This document shows positions 49,556-58,084 of a DNA stretch of 64,000 bases, in pieces. Source of the stretch: Massiliimalia sp050943535 (GTDB lineage: Bacteria > Bacillota > Clostridia > Oscillospirales > Ruminococcaceae); the NCBI GenBank assembly GCA_050943535.1, contig JBMNPJ010000006.1, forward strand, positions 124,001 to 188,000, given 5' to 3'. Both the position numbers and the translations under genes were made by a program. Every line of letters starts with the position of its first letter. The first letter of the stretch is position 1. The notes below the pieces were generated by a model. The model made no database searches and had not been told where the DNA came from. It saw nothing but the letters and a program-made list of their open reading frames with translations.

Positions 49556-51169
49556 ATGTTTACCATTTTGAGGAAACCGGATTATGTACTGCTTCATACT
49601 CAGGACAATAAGATAAATCAGCCAGAAATTCTTCCAATTGACGGAGATCAGGCTCAATTTCATGATGTTTCCGTAATGTGGAAATTGGAAGATGGGCAAT
49701 TAAAACTGTATGTGACTGGAGGAGATACTCCCATTAAGTTGGTGCGTTTGCGCTGGAATCAGGAAGGATTTCCTGAAGGAACACGCTTTTTGTCTGATGA
49801 ATGGGAACGGGGATACGGTGCCATGGAATGGCGCGGAATGGTTCCCAATCGCTGGATGCCTTGGTATTTTCTGGCGTCTCAGGGGCAAGTAACAGCAGGT
49901 TATGGGGTAAAAGTCCGTCCAGGTGCTTTTTGTTTCTGGCAGGCTGATGAAGAGGGAATTACTCTTTGGATGGATCTGCGCTGCGGCGGAAAGGGCGTTG
50001 TGCTTAACGGGCGTTGTTTGGAAGCTTGTCAGGTAGTCTTTGCAGAATATGAGGGACTCAGTGCATTTCAGGCTGCAAGAAAATTCTGTTCTGTTATGTG
50101 CACCGATTCGATTCTTCCCAAGGAACCGGTTTATGGCAGCAACAACTGGTATTATGCTTATGGGGTTAGCAGTCATCAGGAAATTTTGGGTGATGCCGAC
50201 TATTTGTGTGAACTGGTAGGCAAAGAACAAAAGAATCGGCCGTTTATGGTAATTGATGATGGATGGCAGGTAAATCACAGTTCAACCTTTAATGGAGGAC
50301 CGTGGCATACTGGAAATCCGGATTATCCAGATATGGCTGGACTGACAAAAGAAATTGAAAAACGGGGCTGCAAACCAGGGATTTGGATTCGTCTGTTACT
50401 TACATCTGATACTGCTTTACCGGAACATTGGCGTTTAGAAAATCATCCAGAAATTTTGGATCCCTCTGTGCCGGAAGTAATCGAATATGTAAAAGCCGAT
50501 ATTCGTCGTTTGACCGATTGGGGATATCAGCTGATTAAACACGATTTTTCCACCTTTGACTTATTTGGACGCTGGGGATTTTCCATGCATCCTTGGGTAA
50601 CCCATGATGGGTGGAGTTTTGCCGATCAAAGCAGAACTTCTGCTGAGATTGTAGTGGATTTATATGCTGCAATTTTAGAGGCTGCACAGGGCAAAGCTTA
50701 TATTTTAGGATGCAACTGTATTGGACATTTAGGTGCTGGATTAATGCATCTGCAGCGAGTGGGGGATGATACCAGCGGTTTAGAGTGGGAAAGAACCCGT
50801 CGTTTGGGAGTAAATACCTTGGCATTCCGCTTGCCGCAGAATCATGTGTTCTTTGATATTGATGCAGACTGTGTGGGAATTTTGGATCAGAATATCCCTT
50901 GGGAGCTTAACAGCCAGTGGTTGGATTTGGTTGCCAGAAGCGGCTCTTCTCTGTTTGTTTCTGCAAAACCGGGACAGTTGGATGAAGGACAAAAGCAGCA
51001 GTTAAATAAAGCATTTGCAGAAAATGCGGTTCAAACGCATGAATCAGAACCGTTGGATTGGATGGACAATATGTGTCCTTCCCGTTGGAAGATTAACGGT
51101 GAGGTGACTAAGTATCATTGGTATGAAAAAACAGGTGTTTCCTGTATGCAGCCATTTGATCTTGACTAA
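49556..51169 (+). CDS. Alpha-galactosidase-like glycoside hydrolase (clan D, GH36/GH27-like)
   Basis: 537 residues, no signal peptide, so cytoplasmic. An N-terminal beta domain (about 1-190) is followed by a TIM barrel: GSNNWYYAYG, PFMVIDDGWQ, CKPGIWIRLLLTS, then LIKHDFSTFD with D330 as predicted nucleophile (the K-x-D motif), and VGDDTSGLEW with D404/D405 as predicted acid/base. Short compared with the about 730-residue GH36 enzymes. It would hydrolyse alpha-galactosides imported by the nearby ABC system. AGGAG precedes the ATG. Exact glycosidic specificity is inferred. Confidence 0.82.
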   Translation: MFTILRKPDYVLLHTQDNKINQPEILPIDGDQAQFHDVSVMWKLEDGQLKLYVTGGDTPIKLVRLRWNQEGFPEGTRFLSDEWERGYGAMEWRGMVPNRWMPWYFLASQGQVTAGYGVKVRPGAFCFWQADEEGITLWMDLRCGGKGVVLNGRCLEACQVVFAEYEGLSAFQAARKFCSVMCTDSILPKEPVYGSNNWYYAYGVSSHQEILGDADYLCELVGKEQKNRPFMVIDDGWQVNHSSTFNGGPWHTGNPDYPDMAGLTKEIEKRGCKPGIWIRLLLTSDTALPEHWRLENHPEILDPSVPEVIEYVKADIRRLTDWGYQLIKHDFSTFDLFGRWGFSMHPWVTHDGWSFADQSRTSAEIVVDLYAAILEAAQGKAYILGCNCIGHLGAGLMHLQRVGDDTSGLEWERTRRLGVNTLAFRLPQNHVFFDIDADCVGILDQNIPWELNSQWLDLVARSGSSLFVSAKPGQLDEGQKQQLNKAFAENAVQTHESEPLDWMDNMCPSRWKINGEVTKYHWYEKTGVSCMQPFDLD

Positions 51170-51290
51170 GGGATTTACACCTCTTAAAATTCGAAAAGAT
51201 TTTGTTTGTGCTTTGTAAGGAGACGGAAAATCTCAAAAAGAAGGCACTGAGTGAATAAAACTAAAGTATAATTTCTTGAAACAAAGTTTA

Positions 51291-51323
51291 AAAAACCCCG
51301 CTGAAATTTCAGCGGGGTTTTTC
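51291..51323. terminator. Bidirectional terminator between alpha-galactosidase and ABC exporter genes
   Basis: Perfect 32-bp palindrome with arms AAAAACCCCGCTGAAA and its complement, no loop; A- and T-runs at both ends suit two converging transcripts. Confidence 0.9.
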
Positions 51324-51329
51324 GATAGC

Positions 51330-53093
51330 TTAGAGACTTTGAGCTGTATACAGCTGATAATAAAGTCCTTTTTTCGCCATTAATTCTTCATGGGAACCGC
51401 ACTCAGCAATGCCTTTGTTGGAAATATACAGAATACGGTCACAGGATTGAATGGTAGACAACCGGTGAGCGATAATAAAGGAAGTACGTCCTTTCAACAG
51501 CTGCTGTAATCCTTCCTGAAGCAGGCGCTCGGTTTTGGCATCAATAGAAGAAGTAGCTTCATCCAAAATTAAAATCTTGGGATCTGCCAACAGGGTACGC
51601 GCAAATGCAATCAGCTGACGCTGCCCCTGAGAAAGACGAGAACCGCCTTCTCCTACTTCTGTATCATAACCGTCTTCCATTTCCTTAATAAATTCAGATG
51701 CACGAACGGTTTCGCAGACCTTTGGAATATCTTCCGGATCGGTCAGTTTCCCATATAAAACATTGTCCCGGATGGTTCCGGAGAAGAGAAAACTGTCCTG
51801 AATCATAATGCCCAGCTGAGAACGGAGGGAATGAAGATCCACTTTGGAGACATCATGTCCGTCCAAAAGCACCCGTCCGCCTGTTACATCATAAAATCTG
51901 GAAATCAAATTGACAACTGTGGTTTTTCCTGCACCAGTAGGTCCTACCAGTGCAATGCTTTCTCCGGGCTTTACTTCCAGATTCATGTGTTCCAAGATAT
52001 TGGTAGTTCCGTCATAAGAGAAGGTAACATCTTCAAAGGTGACAGCTCCGGTAATCGGGGGAAGTTTGGGGGCATCTGGAGCACTGTCAATCGTCACTGG
52101 TTCATCCATAGTTTCGAAGATACGTTCCAGATAGGAGAGAGTGTTGATTAGGTTGTTATACAGGTTGGAAATATTGAGGATTGGCTGCCAGAATCTCCAA
52201 GCATAGCTCCCCATTGCAACCAAAACACCGAAAGAAGGAACAGGATCCAATACCAAGATTCCTACCAAATACATAATAGAAACCACGATGGTAGACATGT
52301 TATCAACAGACCACCAAACTAGGTTGGAAAGGTATTGGGCTTTCATGTATGCTTTTTTATTTTCTACATTTAGTTTATGGAATATTTTTCCGTTTTCTTC
52401 TTCTCGGACAAATGCCTGAGCAACTTTGACACCATCAATATTTTCCTGGAAATATGCGTTCATATTGGAGCTTTTGTTGCTCACCATCTGCCATGCTCGC
52501 CGCTGTTTTGGCTTTAAAATTAAAATAACAACCAGCAAAAATGGCACGCCAGCCAATACCACCAAAGAAAGGCGGACATCGGTTGTGAACATAAATACAG
52601 CAATAAAAATCAGGTTAAAGGTTTCCAAAAAGAAGTTGATGATCCCGTTGGAAATCATATCTGATACATTGTTGACATAGTGCACGACTCGAACCAGAAT
52701 TTTTCCGTGTGGGCGGTCATCGTAATACTGGAAAGGCAGTTTTTGCAGGTGCCCAAACAAATCTTTTCGGATTTCATAGATAATATCCTGACCCACTTTT
52801 GCCATAATGCGGGAACGCAATGTGGTAAACAGGACACTGGCTGCAATCAGAACTGCCATAACGACGGTTAAAATCAAAAGCAGCTGAATGTTTTTGACAG
52901 GTACCACATCATCAACAGCGTATTGAATGATTTTTGGAACAAACAATCCACAGATCACACTAATAATAGAAAAAATCAAAGAGGTAATCATTCGTTTAGA
53001 ATGCTTTTTTATGTAGACAAAAGAACGTTTTAAGTGCTGTATATTAAAAGGGGATTCCAGCTCTTCGTCTACGTCAAAACGGTTTCTTGCCAT
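51330..53093 (-). CDS. Heterodimeric ABC exporter subunit with catalytic NBD
   Basis: 587 residues: six membrane spans (about 35-310) then an ATPase domain with Walker A GPTGAGKTT, signature RLSQGQRQ, Walker B ILILDEATSSID with catalytic Glu, and H-loop AHRLST. All ATPase residues are intact, so it supplies the active site when paired with the upstream subunit. Starts 6 bp after the partner's stop. Such BmrCD/TM287-288-type pairs export drugs, lipids or peptides; the substrate is unknown. Confidence 0.93.
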   Translation of the reverse strand: MARNRFDVDEELESPFNIQHLKRSFVYIKKHSKRMITSLIFSIISVICGLFVPKIIQYAVDDVVPVKNIQLLLILTVVMAVLIAASVLFTTLRSRIMAKVGQDIIYEIRKDLFGHLQKLPFQYYDDRPHGKILVRVVHYVNNVSDMISNGIINFFLETFNLIFIAVFMFTTDVRLSLVVLAGVPFLLVVILILKPKQRRAWQMVSNKSSNMNAYFQENIDGVKVAQAFVREEENGKIFHKLNVENKKAYMKAQYLSNLVWWSVDNMSTIVVSIMYLVGILVLDPVPSFGVLVAMGSYAWRFWQPILNISNLYNNLINTLSYLERIFETMDEPVTIDSAPDAPKLPPITGAVTFEDVTFSYDGTTNILEHMNLEVKPGESIALVGPTGAGKTTVVNLISRFYDVTGGRVLLDGHDVSKVDLHSLRSQLGIMIQDSFLFSGTIRDNVLYGKLTDPEDIPKVCETVRASEFIKEMEDGYDTEVGEGGSRLSQGQRQLIAFARTLLADPKILILDEATSSIDAKTERLLQEGLQQLLKGRTSFIIAHRLSTIQSCDRILYISNKGIAECGSHEELMAKKGLYYQLYTAQSL

Positions 53094-53099
53094 TGTTTG

Positions 53100-54854
53100 T
53101 CACCTCCCCTGGGATCCGCACTGCAGATCATAGACTTCTTTATAATAGCCGTTTTTCTGCAGCAATTCTTCGTGAGTTCCGTATTCAATGATTTTGCCCT
53201 GATCCATAACAGCAATTTTATCAGCATTTTTTGCAGTGGAAATACGCTGGGCAATAATAATTTTGGTACAGGTGTGTCCTAAAGATTTCAAATGCTGCTG
53301 AATTGCCTTTTCTGTTTCCATATCCACTGCAGAGGTGGTGTCATCCAAAATCAAAATGGAAGGGCGGGTAGCCAATGCACGAGCCAGGGCAATTCGCTGT
53401 TTTTGTCCTCCGGATAGTCCGGTTCCACGCTCGCCGATGAGGGTATCGTATCCCTGCTCGGTGCGTTCGATAAAGGTGGCCTCTGCCATGTTGGCAAAAT
53501 GGTATACATCATCCATGCTCATGTCAAGATTTCCATAAGCGATGTTTCCTTCAATGGTGTCGGAAAACAAAAATACATCCTGATTAGCCAGACCGATGTT
53601 TTTTCTTAAAAAGTGCAGATCATATTCTTTGACCGGTGTTCCGTCAATCAGCAGTTTTCCCTGGGACAAATCTACAAATCTGGCGATGGTATTGATGAGG
53701 GTCGTTTTTCCAGCACCAGTAGAGCCCATAATAACTAGTGTTTCACCAGGTTCAATTTCTAAGTTGATGTGGTCTAATACAGAAGTGCCATGCATGGTAA
53801 CACAGGCATCCTGAAAGGAAATTTTTCCCCGAATCGTACCTGAAGAGCGGGTGATTTTTTTGCTGTTGCGAATATCTGGCTGAGAATAGTAAAGTTCAAT
53901 AATTTTGTCACAGCTGGCAAAAAAGCGGTGCAGGTCGTTCATCAGCATTCCCAGTGTGCGCATGGGGTTGGAAAGTGCCCAGCTCAAAGAGTTGAATGCC
54001 AAAAAGGTACCGCTGGAGATTCGGCCGCTCATAAGGAATAGACCTCCTACCAGCAGGACAGAAATCATCATAGCCTGGGAAAGACCTTCGATTGCCGGAT
54101 AGAATTTTAACCATACCATGGTAGCAGCCAAATTAGCTTCCCGGTAATCATTGTTCTTTTGATCAAATACTTCTTCTTCATACTGTTCTCTGGCAAATGC
54201 TTTTACCACTTTATTTCCCGCAATGTTTTCTTGTGCCCGGGTGTTTAAAAGGGAAAGTTTTTCACGCAGGGCTACGTACATGGGACCTGCCTGCTTAGAA
54301 AACATTCTGGTAGCCAGAAAAATAAAGGGGGTTACAATCATCATGGATAGGGCAAATAAAACATCTTTGGAGAACATATAGATGGCTACTGCCACAAACA
54401 AAACGACACATTCGATGAGCATGCGCACAACCCAGCAGATGGTGTGCCGGATCATATCCATGTCCCCTGTCAATCGGGTCATTAAATCTCCGGTTCTTGT
54501 CTGGGAATAAAATCGAGTGTCCTGAGACTGCAATTTGTCAAACAGTTCATTTTTAATCTGGAATAAAAATTTTTGCGCAACTTGTTCGTAGGTTACAATG
54601 GATAAATACTGCATGGTAGTGCGCAGCAGGGTGAAAAGGATCATTGCGATTACCAGCTGATATAGGGTGTGTATCAGGGGCTGGAGATTATTTTGGTATT
54701 CAGGCAATTTTAAAAGGACATCGTCTACAATTTTTTGGCTGATGATGGGGTTGATCAGCTGCATAAACGCTAAAATGGCGGTAGAAAAAAGGCAGCAAAT
54801 ATAAGTTCGCTTCAGCCGATTTAGATTGTCCCAAACCCAAAGAAGTTGAGCCAT
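53100..54854 (-). CDS. Heterodimeric ABC exporter subunit with degenerate NBD
   Basis: 584 residues, six spans plus ATPase. Walker A GSTGAGKTT and signature LSGGQKQ are normal, but Walker B reads ILILDDTTSAVD (Asp for the catalytic Glu) and the H-loop AQRIST has Gln for His. These two changes mark the degenerate, non-hydrolysing site of heterodimeric exporters. First gene of the pair; preceded by a structured leader from 55122. Confidence 0.93.
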   Translation of the reverse strand: MAQLLWVWDNLNRLKRTYICCLFSTAILAFMQLINPIISQKIVDDVLLKLPEYQNNLQPLIHTLYQLVIAMILFTLLRTTMQYLSIVTYEQVAQKFLFQIKNELFDKLQSQDTRFYSQTRTGDLMTRLTGDMDMIRHTICWVVRMLIECVVLFVAVAIYMFSKDVLFALSMMIVTPFIFLATRMFSKQAGPMYVALREKLSLLNTRAQENIAGNKVVKAFAREQYEEEVFDQKNNDYREANLAATMVWLKFYPAIEGLSQAMMISVLLVGGLFLMSGRISSGTFLAFNSLSWALSNPMRTLGMLMNDLHRFFASCDKIIELYYSQPDIRNSKKITRSSGTIRGKISFQDACVTMHGTSVLDHINLEIEPGETLVIMGSTGAGKTTLINTIARFVDLSQGKLLIDGTPVKEYDLHFLRKNIGLANQDVFLFSDTIEGNIAYGNLDMSMDDVYHFANMAEATFIERTEQGYDTLIGERGTGLSGGQKQRIALARALATRPSILILDDTTSAVDMETEKAIQQHLKSLGHTCTKIIIAQRISTAKNADKIAVMDQGKIIEYGTHEELLQKNGYYKEVYDLQCGSQGR

Positions 54855-55122
54855 ATGCGTCTTCCTTTCTCAAAAATTCAGTTGGATGTGTATAACCGAT
54901 GACAACACGGGTACATCTGCGGAAAAGACCGCATCTGAAACTGTTATGAAAAATGAAAAAACAAAGTCTCTCATTTTTCTAAAACAGATATTTTTGTTCA
55001 GGCACCTCCTTTACCTCTTTTGAAAGAGTGAGACATGGGAAATATAGCAACAATTTTACATATTATTAAAATTGTCTTTGCCTGGGAGAAGTCCCTTTAT
55101 TTCTGGGAAATTCTATGACTTT
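54855..55122 (-). promoter_or_regulatory. Structured leader of the ABC exporter operon
   Basis: About 268 nt untranslated region. On the minus strand, in order: GGGAAA/TTTCCC hairpin (55105-55125), CAATTTTA/TAAAATTG hairpin (55051-55074), a possible 8-codon reading frame, GTG to TAG at 55005-54979 (M-P-E-Q-K-Y-L-F), with AGAGG 8 nt upstream, then a hairpin of CTGTT/AACAG and GAAAAATGA/TCATTTTTC (54941-54987) whose 5' arm overlaps the end of that frame, and an ATGCGG/CCGCAG hairpin. The layout recalls the leader-peptide attenuator of bmrCD. No classical terminator T-run was seen, so the mechanism is open. Confidence 0.45.
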
Positions 55123-55128
55123 CCCATT

Positions 55129-55156
55129 AGTATAGCATTTCAAAAAAGAATGTCAA
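55129..55156 (-). promoter_or_regulatory. Promoter of the ABC exporter operon
   Basis: Minus strand TTGACA (55156-55151), 16-bp spacer, TATACT (55134-55129), a near-consensus promoter 275 bp from the first start codon. Confidence 0.75.
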
Positions 55157-55290
55157 TACATTTTTTGTATTTAAAATCACGAAATTTTTATCTTATTTTT
55201 GGCTTGAATTTTTTGAGAAATAGGTGCATAATATACTTTTATTTTATTCATTTTTGTTGTAGGAAATTATGCAAAAACATACGTAAAAAT

Positions 55291-55322
55291 AAAAGAGATA
55301 CTGCAAATATTTGCAGTATCTC
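55291..55322 (-). terminator. Terminator of the GNAT-ybaK-GNAT operon
   Basis: Perfect 28-bp palindrome GAGATACTGCAAAT and its complement (55295-55322), T-rich on the minus-strand 3' side. The stretch 55323-55463 up to the last gene shows nothing further. Confidence 0.75.
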
Positions 55323-55463
55323 AGACGATAGAAAAGTTTTAAATGATTAAATTAATCAAACTATGATAGTGAATTTAAAAAGGTTACCTCTACCATGATT
55401 GGCAGCGGGTACTGCCTGAATAAATCCATGATATGTTAAATTTACAGAGTGGATTTCTGTTTA

Positions 55464-56105
55464 TCAGAATTGATCAATGGGAGAAGAGGCAACTACCTTT
55501 AAAAAAGATTCCGGCGCTTTTGCAAAAGAAAGATTTTCATAAGCGGACGGCGTCATGTAGCATTTTAAAATAGGCAGACATTCTTTTACATGATTTTCAC
55601 GGTTTCCGATTATGGGATCGGTCAGCAGCTGAAATCCAAAGTCAGTATACAGTTTAATTGCCCGATAACTGGAGGGTTGGGTATGAAGGTAAACCGGATA
55701 TTCCTCTTTTTCAATGGTGCTCATAACCATGGATAAAAGTCCTCGCCCAATTCCGTGATTTTCGTAAGCGGGGAGTACTTTAAACCAGTGGATTGTGGTA
55801 ACTGCGTCATAGGCTTTCCAGGCAAAGCAGGTTCCTACCACCTGTCCGTCTGGAGCACAGATTAGCAGGCATTTGGAAAAGAAAAGGTCTTGCTTTTGGG
55901 AATACACCTGTTCAAAATAGGTGTCCATAAAAGGGGAGAATTCCTCTGCCTGTTTTGGGTCATCAAAATGAATCCGTTTCCATATAAGAAGATCCTCTGG
56001 ACGACATAGCCGAGCTGTAAACCCTTGAGGAAGCGGAGCCATTGCATCCAAATTGATTTGAGGACACATCATAAAGAGATTTTTATCAGGAATTTCTGGT
56101 TTCAT
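55464..56105 (-). CDS. GNAT family N-acetyltransferase
   Basis: 213 residues from ATG 56105, which has AGGAGG 6 nt upstream (the frame is open much further, back into ybaK). GNAT motif A: WFKVLPAYENHGIGRGLLSMVM; motif B: SYRAIKLYTDFGFQLL. N-terminal PLPQGFTARLCRPEDLLIWKRIHF. Acetyl-CoA-dependent acetyltransferase of unknown substrate. Last gene of a three-gene minus-strand operon. Confidence 0.85.
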   Translation of the reverse strand: MKPEIPDKNLFMMCPQINLDAMAPLPQGFTARLCRPEDLLIWKRIHFDDPKQAEEFSPFMDTYFEQVYSQKQDLFFSKCLLICAPDGQVVGTCFAWKAYDAVTTIHWFKVLPAYENHGIGRGLLSMVMSTIEKEEYPVYLHTQPSSYRAIKLYTDFGFQLLTDPIIGNRENHVKECLPILKCYMTPSAYENLSFAKAPESFLKVVASSPIDQF

Positions 56106-56115
56106 AAAATTCCTC

Positions 56116-56589
56116 CTAGCCAATTGATTTGCATACGTCAATCCAGCCGGCAAAATGTTCTGCGCATTGCGCCAACTCTTCTGGTGACAGCAATACCGCA
56201 CTGTTATTGCTTCCGGCGGCCGGATAAATTTCATCAAACCGTTTGAGGGAGATGTCAAGATAAACCTGTACACCATCATGAATTCCAAAAGGGCAGACGC
56301 CTCCTGCCGCATGTCCAGTCACATTTTCTACCTGATTGAAATCAGGCATTTTTGCTTTGGTATGAAACTGGGCTTTGTACTTGGAATTGTCGATTTTTTG
56401 ATCTCCGGCAGTTACAATTAAAATGCAGGAATCACCAATTAAAAAGGATAGGGTTTTAGCAATACGGGCCGGCTCACATCCCACTGCCTGTGCTGCCAAT
56501 TCCACCGTAGCGCTGGACACCGAAAATTGCCGAATACGATCTTCCATTCCCAAGGAAGCAAGGTATTTTTGAGCAGTTTCAAAGGACAT
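56116..56589 (-). CDS. YbaK/EbsC-type aminoacyl-tRNA deacylase
   Basis: 157 residues. The family removes wrongly attached amino acids from tRNA(Pro) in trans. K45 in RIAKTLSFL is the conserved lysine, and AGDQKIDNSKYKAQF, GHAAGGVCPFG and VYLDISLKRFDEIYPAAG are typical. Ends 10 bp before the GNAT gene start. Substrate class (Cys, Ala or other) is not decided by the sequence. Confidence 0.9.
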   Translation of the reverse strand: MSFETAQKYLASLGMEDRIRQFSVSSATVELAAQAVGCEPARIAKTLSFLIGDSCILIVTAGDQKIDNSKYKAQFHTKAKMPDFNQVENVTGHAAGGVCPFGIHDGVQVYLDISLKRFDEIYPAAGSNNSAVLLSPEELAQCAEHFAGWIDVCKSIG

Positions 56590-56625
56590 AAAAGTTTCCT
56601 CTTTTCCAATGTGAAATTTACAGAA

Positions 56626-57105
56626 TTATAAATGAAAGATATAGCGGCACAAAACCGCATTGGTTCCAGGATAAAGCTTTTTCTGAGAGTCGGCGTGAAA
56701 ACCATAATGCTCATAAAAACGTCTGGCAGACAGGTTTTCTTCCAGTACCCACAGCATAATGGTATGCGCCTCCAAATCTTCTGCAGCCGAAACACAACTG
56801 TTTAACAGCTCATGCCCCACACCTTCACCGTGAAAGAAAGCGTCTACATACAGTTCTTCAATCTCAATGAATCCAGATTTGACCATTTCCCAGCGAATCA
56901 GACCTTTTACAATACCGTCATCATAGACGTACAGGTTTTTTAAAGAAGATGGCTGATCCCGAAATTTTAGTGCCAGGTCTAATACCTGCATTTTTTGAAA
57001 TGTTACAATATCATTGTGAAAAATAGAACGATATGACATTCTTTTAGTGAAGATCAGTATTTCTGCCAGGCGAGAGGCATCTTTGGGTTGTGCGGATCGT
57101 ATCAT
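56626..57105 (-). CDS. GNAT family N-acetyltransferase
   Basis: 159 residues. IEELYVDAFFHGEGVGHELLNSCVSAAE is the acetyl-CoA-binding motif A (variant GEGVG), and NLSARRFYEHYGFHADSQKKL is motif B. Cytoplasmic; substrate unknown. First gene of the operon, 36 bp before ybaK. Confidence 0.88.
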   Translation of the reverse strand: MIRSAQPKDASRLAEILIFTKRMSYRSIFHNDIVTFQKMQVLDLALKFRDQPSSLKNLYVYDDGIVKGLIRWEMVKSGFIEIEELYVDAFFHGEGVGHELLNSCVSAAEDLEAHTIMLWVLEENLSARRFYEHYGFHADSQKKLYPGTNAVLCRYIFHL

Positions 57106-57254
57106 GTTGTTTGAAACCTCTTTTTCATCAAGATCATAAGATTGTAAAAATATCTGAATTTAGTTTACCATAGTTGCTTTTTTAATGCAATGCATTAATT
57201 AGCCAAAGTTTTTTGAAAACAGAGCCAGCTGGTTTGACGGAAGCGCAATGGCTT

Positions 57255-57893
57255 TTAGGTATTTGTTGGGTTTTTGCAGGCTGTTTCCCGTAAAGGACAT
57301 TCTGCGCATTTGGGAGAGCGGGCAGTACAGTATTCTCGTCCGAATAAAACGAGCCGGTGACAGAAATCACTGCCTTCTTCGGGAGGAAGCACCTTCCAAA
57401 GCTGTTTTTCCACTGCTAAAGGAACTTTGCTTCCGTCTGTCAGCCCCAATCGACCGGAAATTCGAATACAGTGGGTATCTGTGACGATTGCTGGTTTATG
57501 GTAAACATCTCCCAAAATTAAGTTGGCAGTTTTGCGTCCTACACCAGGGAGTTTTAAAAGTTCTTCCATGGTATCAGGGACTGTAGAATCATATTGTTCC
57601 ACCAGCATTTTAGAAAGATTTACAATGTCTTTTGCTTTGGTTTTTCCAAGCCCACAGGGACGTACAATTTCTTCCACTTCCTCATAACTGGCACAGGCAA
57701 AGGATTCCAATGTAGGGAATTTCTCGAACAGGTCTTTTGTTACAATATTAACTCGGGCATCGGTGCACTGAGCGGATAGACGCACAGAGATCAGCAGCTC
57801 ATAAGGTTTGCGGTATTCCAAAGAACAGATGGCATCTGGGTATAACTTTTTTAATCCTTCAATTGCCAGCAGGGCACGCTGTTTTTTTGTCAT
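57255..57893 (-). CDS. nth: Endonuclease III
   Basis: 212 residues. DNA glycosylase/AP lyase for oxidised pyrimidines. Helix-hairpin-helix LPGVGRKTANLIL with catalytic Lys in the GVGRKTA loop, catalytic Asp in VDTH-type IVTDTHCIRIS, and a 4Fe-4S cluster from C-x6-C-x2-C-x6-C (CTARSPKCAECPLRETAC); the last spacing is one residue longer than in E. coli Nth. GAGAGGAG precedes the ATG at 57893; the frame is open further upstream, but without family similarity. Confidence 0.95.
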   Translation of the reverse strand: MTKKQRALLAIEGLKKLYPDAICSLEYRKPYELLISVRLSAQCTDARVNIVTKDLFEKFPTLESFACASYEEVEEIVRPCGLGKTKAKDIVNLSKMLVEQYDSTVPDTMEELLKLPGVGRKTANLILGDVYHKPAIVTDTHCIRISGRLGLTDGSKVPLAVEKQLWKVLPPEEGSDFCHRLVLFGREYCTARSPKCAECPLRETACKNPTNT

Positions 57894-58012
57894 AGCAGCA
57901 GTTTCTCCTCTCGTTTTATGGATCAATTTGATATACAACAAAATTAGTATATAATTTATTTTATCATACAAATAAAATTTTGTAAAATCATTGTTTATCA
58001 TGCAAAAACAAA

Positions 58013-58042
58013 CGGGATACACGAATGCTTGTATCCCATTTC
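58013..58042 (-). terminator. Terminator of the CPA antiporter gene
   Basis: GGGATACA/TTGTATCCC stem 45 bp after the antiporter stop, followed on the minus strand by GTTTGTTTTT. Confidence 0.65.
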
Positions 58043-58084
58043 TTTTGATATGTCTGTCAAATTGTTTTGTTTTCAACTGGCAAA

